Source of the DNA: an uncultured Clostridia bacterium
GTDB lineage: Bacteria; Bacillota; Clostridia; Oscillospirales; Acutalibacteraceae
Length of the DNA: 5,048 nucleotides
Reading direction: 5' to 3'
Assembly (NCBI GenBank): GCA_944384865.1
Contig: CALWVC010000215.1
Location: 1-5,048, forward strand
Made by a program: the position numbers and the translations under genes. The notes beneath the pieces were generated by a model. That model made no database searches. It worked only from the letters and a program-made list of their open reading frames with translations, and had not been told where the DNA came from. This document shows, piece after piece, positions 4,964 through 5,048 of the stretch (position 1 is the first letter of the stretch; each line of letters begins with the position of its first letter).

Positions 4964-5047
4964 ATTTTCCCCTTTTAAACGGGCAATTTCCTTTGCCTGT
5001 TCTCTATTTTATTGTCTGAGCTTCTGCACTTCCTCTGTAAGGGTCAT
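4964..5047 (-). pseudogene. Interrupted charged coiled-coil-like fragment at the window edge
   Basis: From ATG 5047-5045 the minus strand reads MTLTEEVQKLRQ, a TAA stop (5011-5009), then NREQAKEIARLKGEN in the same frame, and continues without a break into the methyltransferase remnant. The Glu/Lys/Arg-rich heptad-like pattern resembles the coiled-coil start of a different protein, so the junction near 4963 may mark a deletion or insertion that removed most of the methyltransferase. I do not recognise the family; the relevant sequence may lie beyond the window. Confidence 0.35.
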
Positions 5048-5048
5048 T

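Noticed and set aside
4780..5019. Plus-strand open frame of 79 codons at the right edge
   Set aside because: It is antisense to the methyltransferase motif X remnant, which is clearly the real coding strand.
1..5048. CRISPR array, tRNA or rRNA gene
   Set aside because: No regularly spaced repeats and no tRNA- or rRNA-like sequence was seen on either strand by reading.

Overview
The window looks like part of a strictly anaerobic Firmicutes (Clostridia) chromosome, probably a gut-type clostridium. The evidence is a clostridial-style Hcp with a compact N-terminal cysteine motif, a ferredoxin-like partner instead of an Hcr flavoprotein, a clostridial-type Crp/Fnr regulator, AG-rich ribosome binding sites and moderate base composition. 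No taxonomic marker gene is present, so this is an inference.

Layout. Positions 3-110 hold a short relic of an IS3-family transposase, ending in an intrinsic-terminator-like hairpin (85-124). A Crp/Fnr-family regulator runs leftward (838-179). A roughly 100-bp divergent promoter region separates it from a rightward three-gene operon: a small TIGR04076-type protein of unknown function (938-1195), a 228-residue 4Fe-4S protein (1202-1888) and hcp, the hybrid cluster protein / hydroxylamine reductase (1905-3506). Three hairpins follow hcp (3516-3558, 3568-3585, 3600-3634). From about 3635 to 3901 there is no gene. The right side is decayed: a broken small reading frame (3902-4003), a frameshifted Eco47II-family restriction endonuclease (4038-4815), a short C-terminal remnant of a cytosine-5 DNA methyltransferase (4824-4963) and an interrupted charged, coiled-coil-like fragment running off the window (4964-5047), all on the minus strand.

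How it works together. The left module reads as a nitrosative-stress unit: the regulator probably senses NO or a related signal and acts on the divergent operon, and the 4Fe-4S protein is a plausible electron donor to Hcp. The most informative regulatory signal is a perfect 14-bp palindrome (855-868). It is centred exactly 41.5 bp upstream of the start predicted from a TACAAT -10 box of the operon, the classic class II Crp/Fnr activator position. It also lies just downstream of the predicted start site of the regulator's own promoter, which suggests autoregulation. The right module is a dead restriction-modification system: the methyltransferase survives only as its last motif, and the endonuclease has a frameshift in a G6 run and an in-frame stop just after its likely original start.

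A 15-bp direct repeat (154-168 and 3538-3552) brackets the intact regulator-hcp module. I see no convincing wholly new system. The least understood parts are the TIGR04076-type protein and the C-terminal domain of the 4Fe-4S protein.
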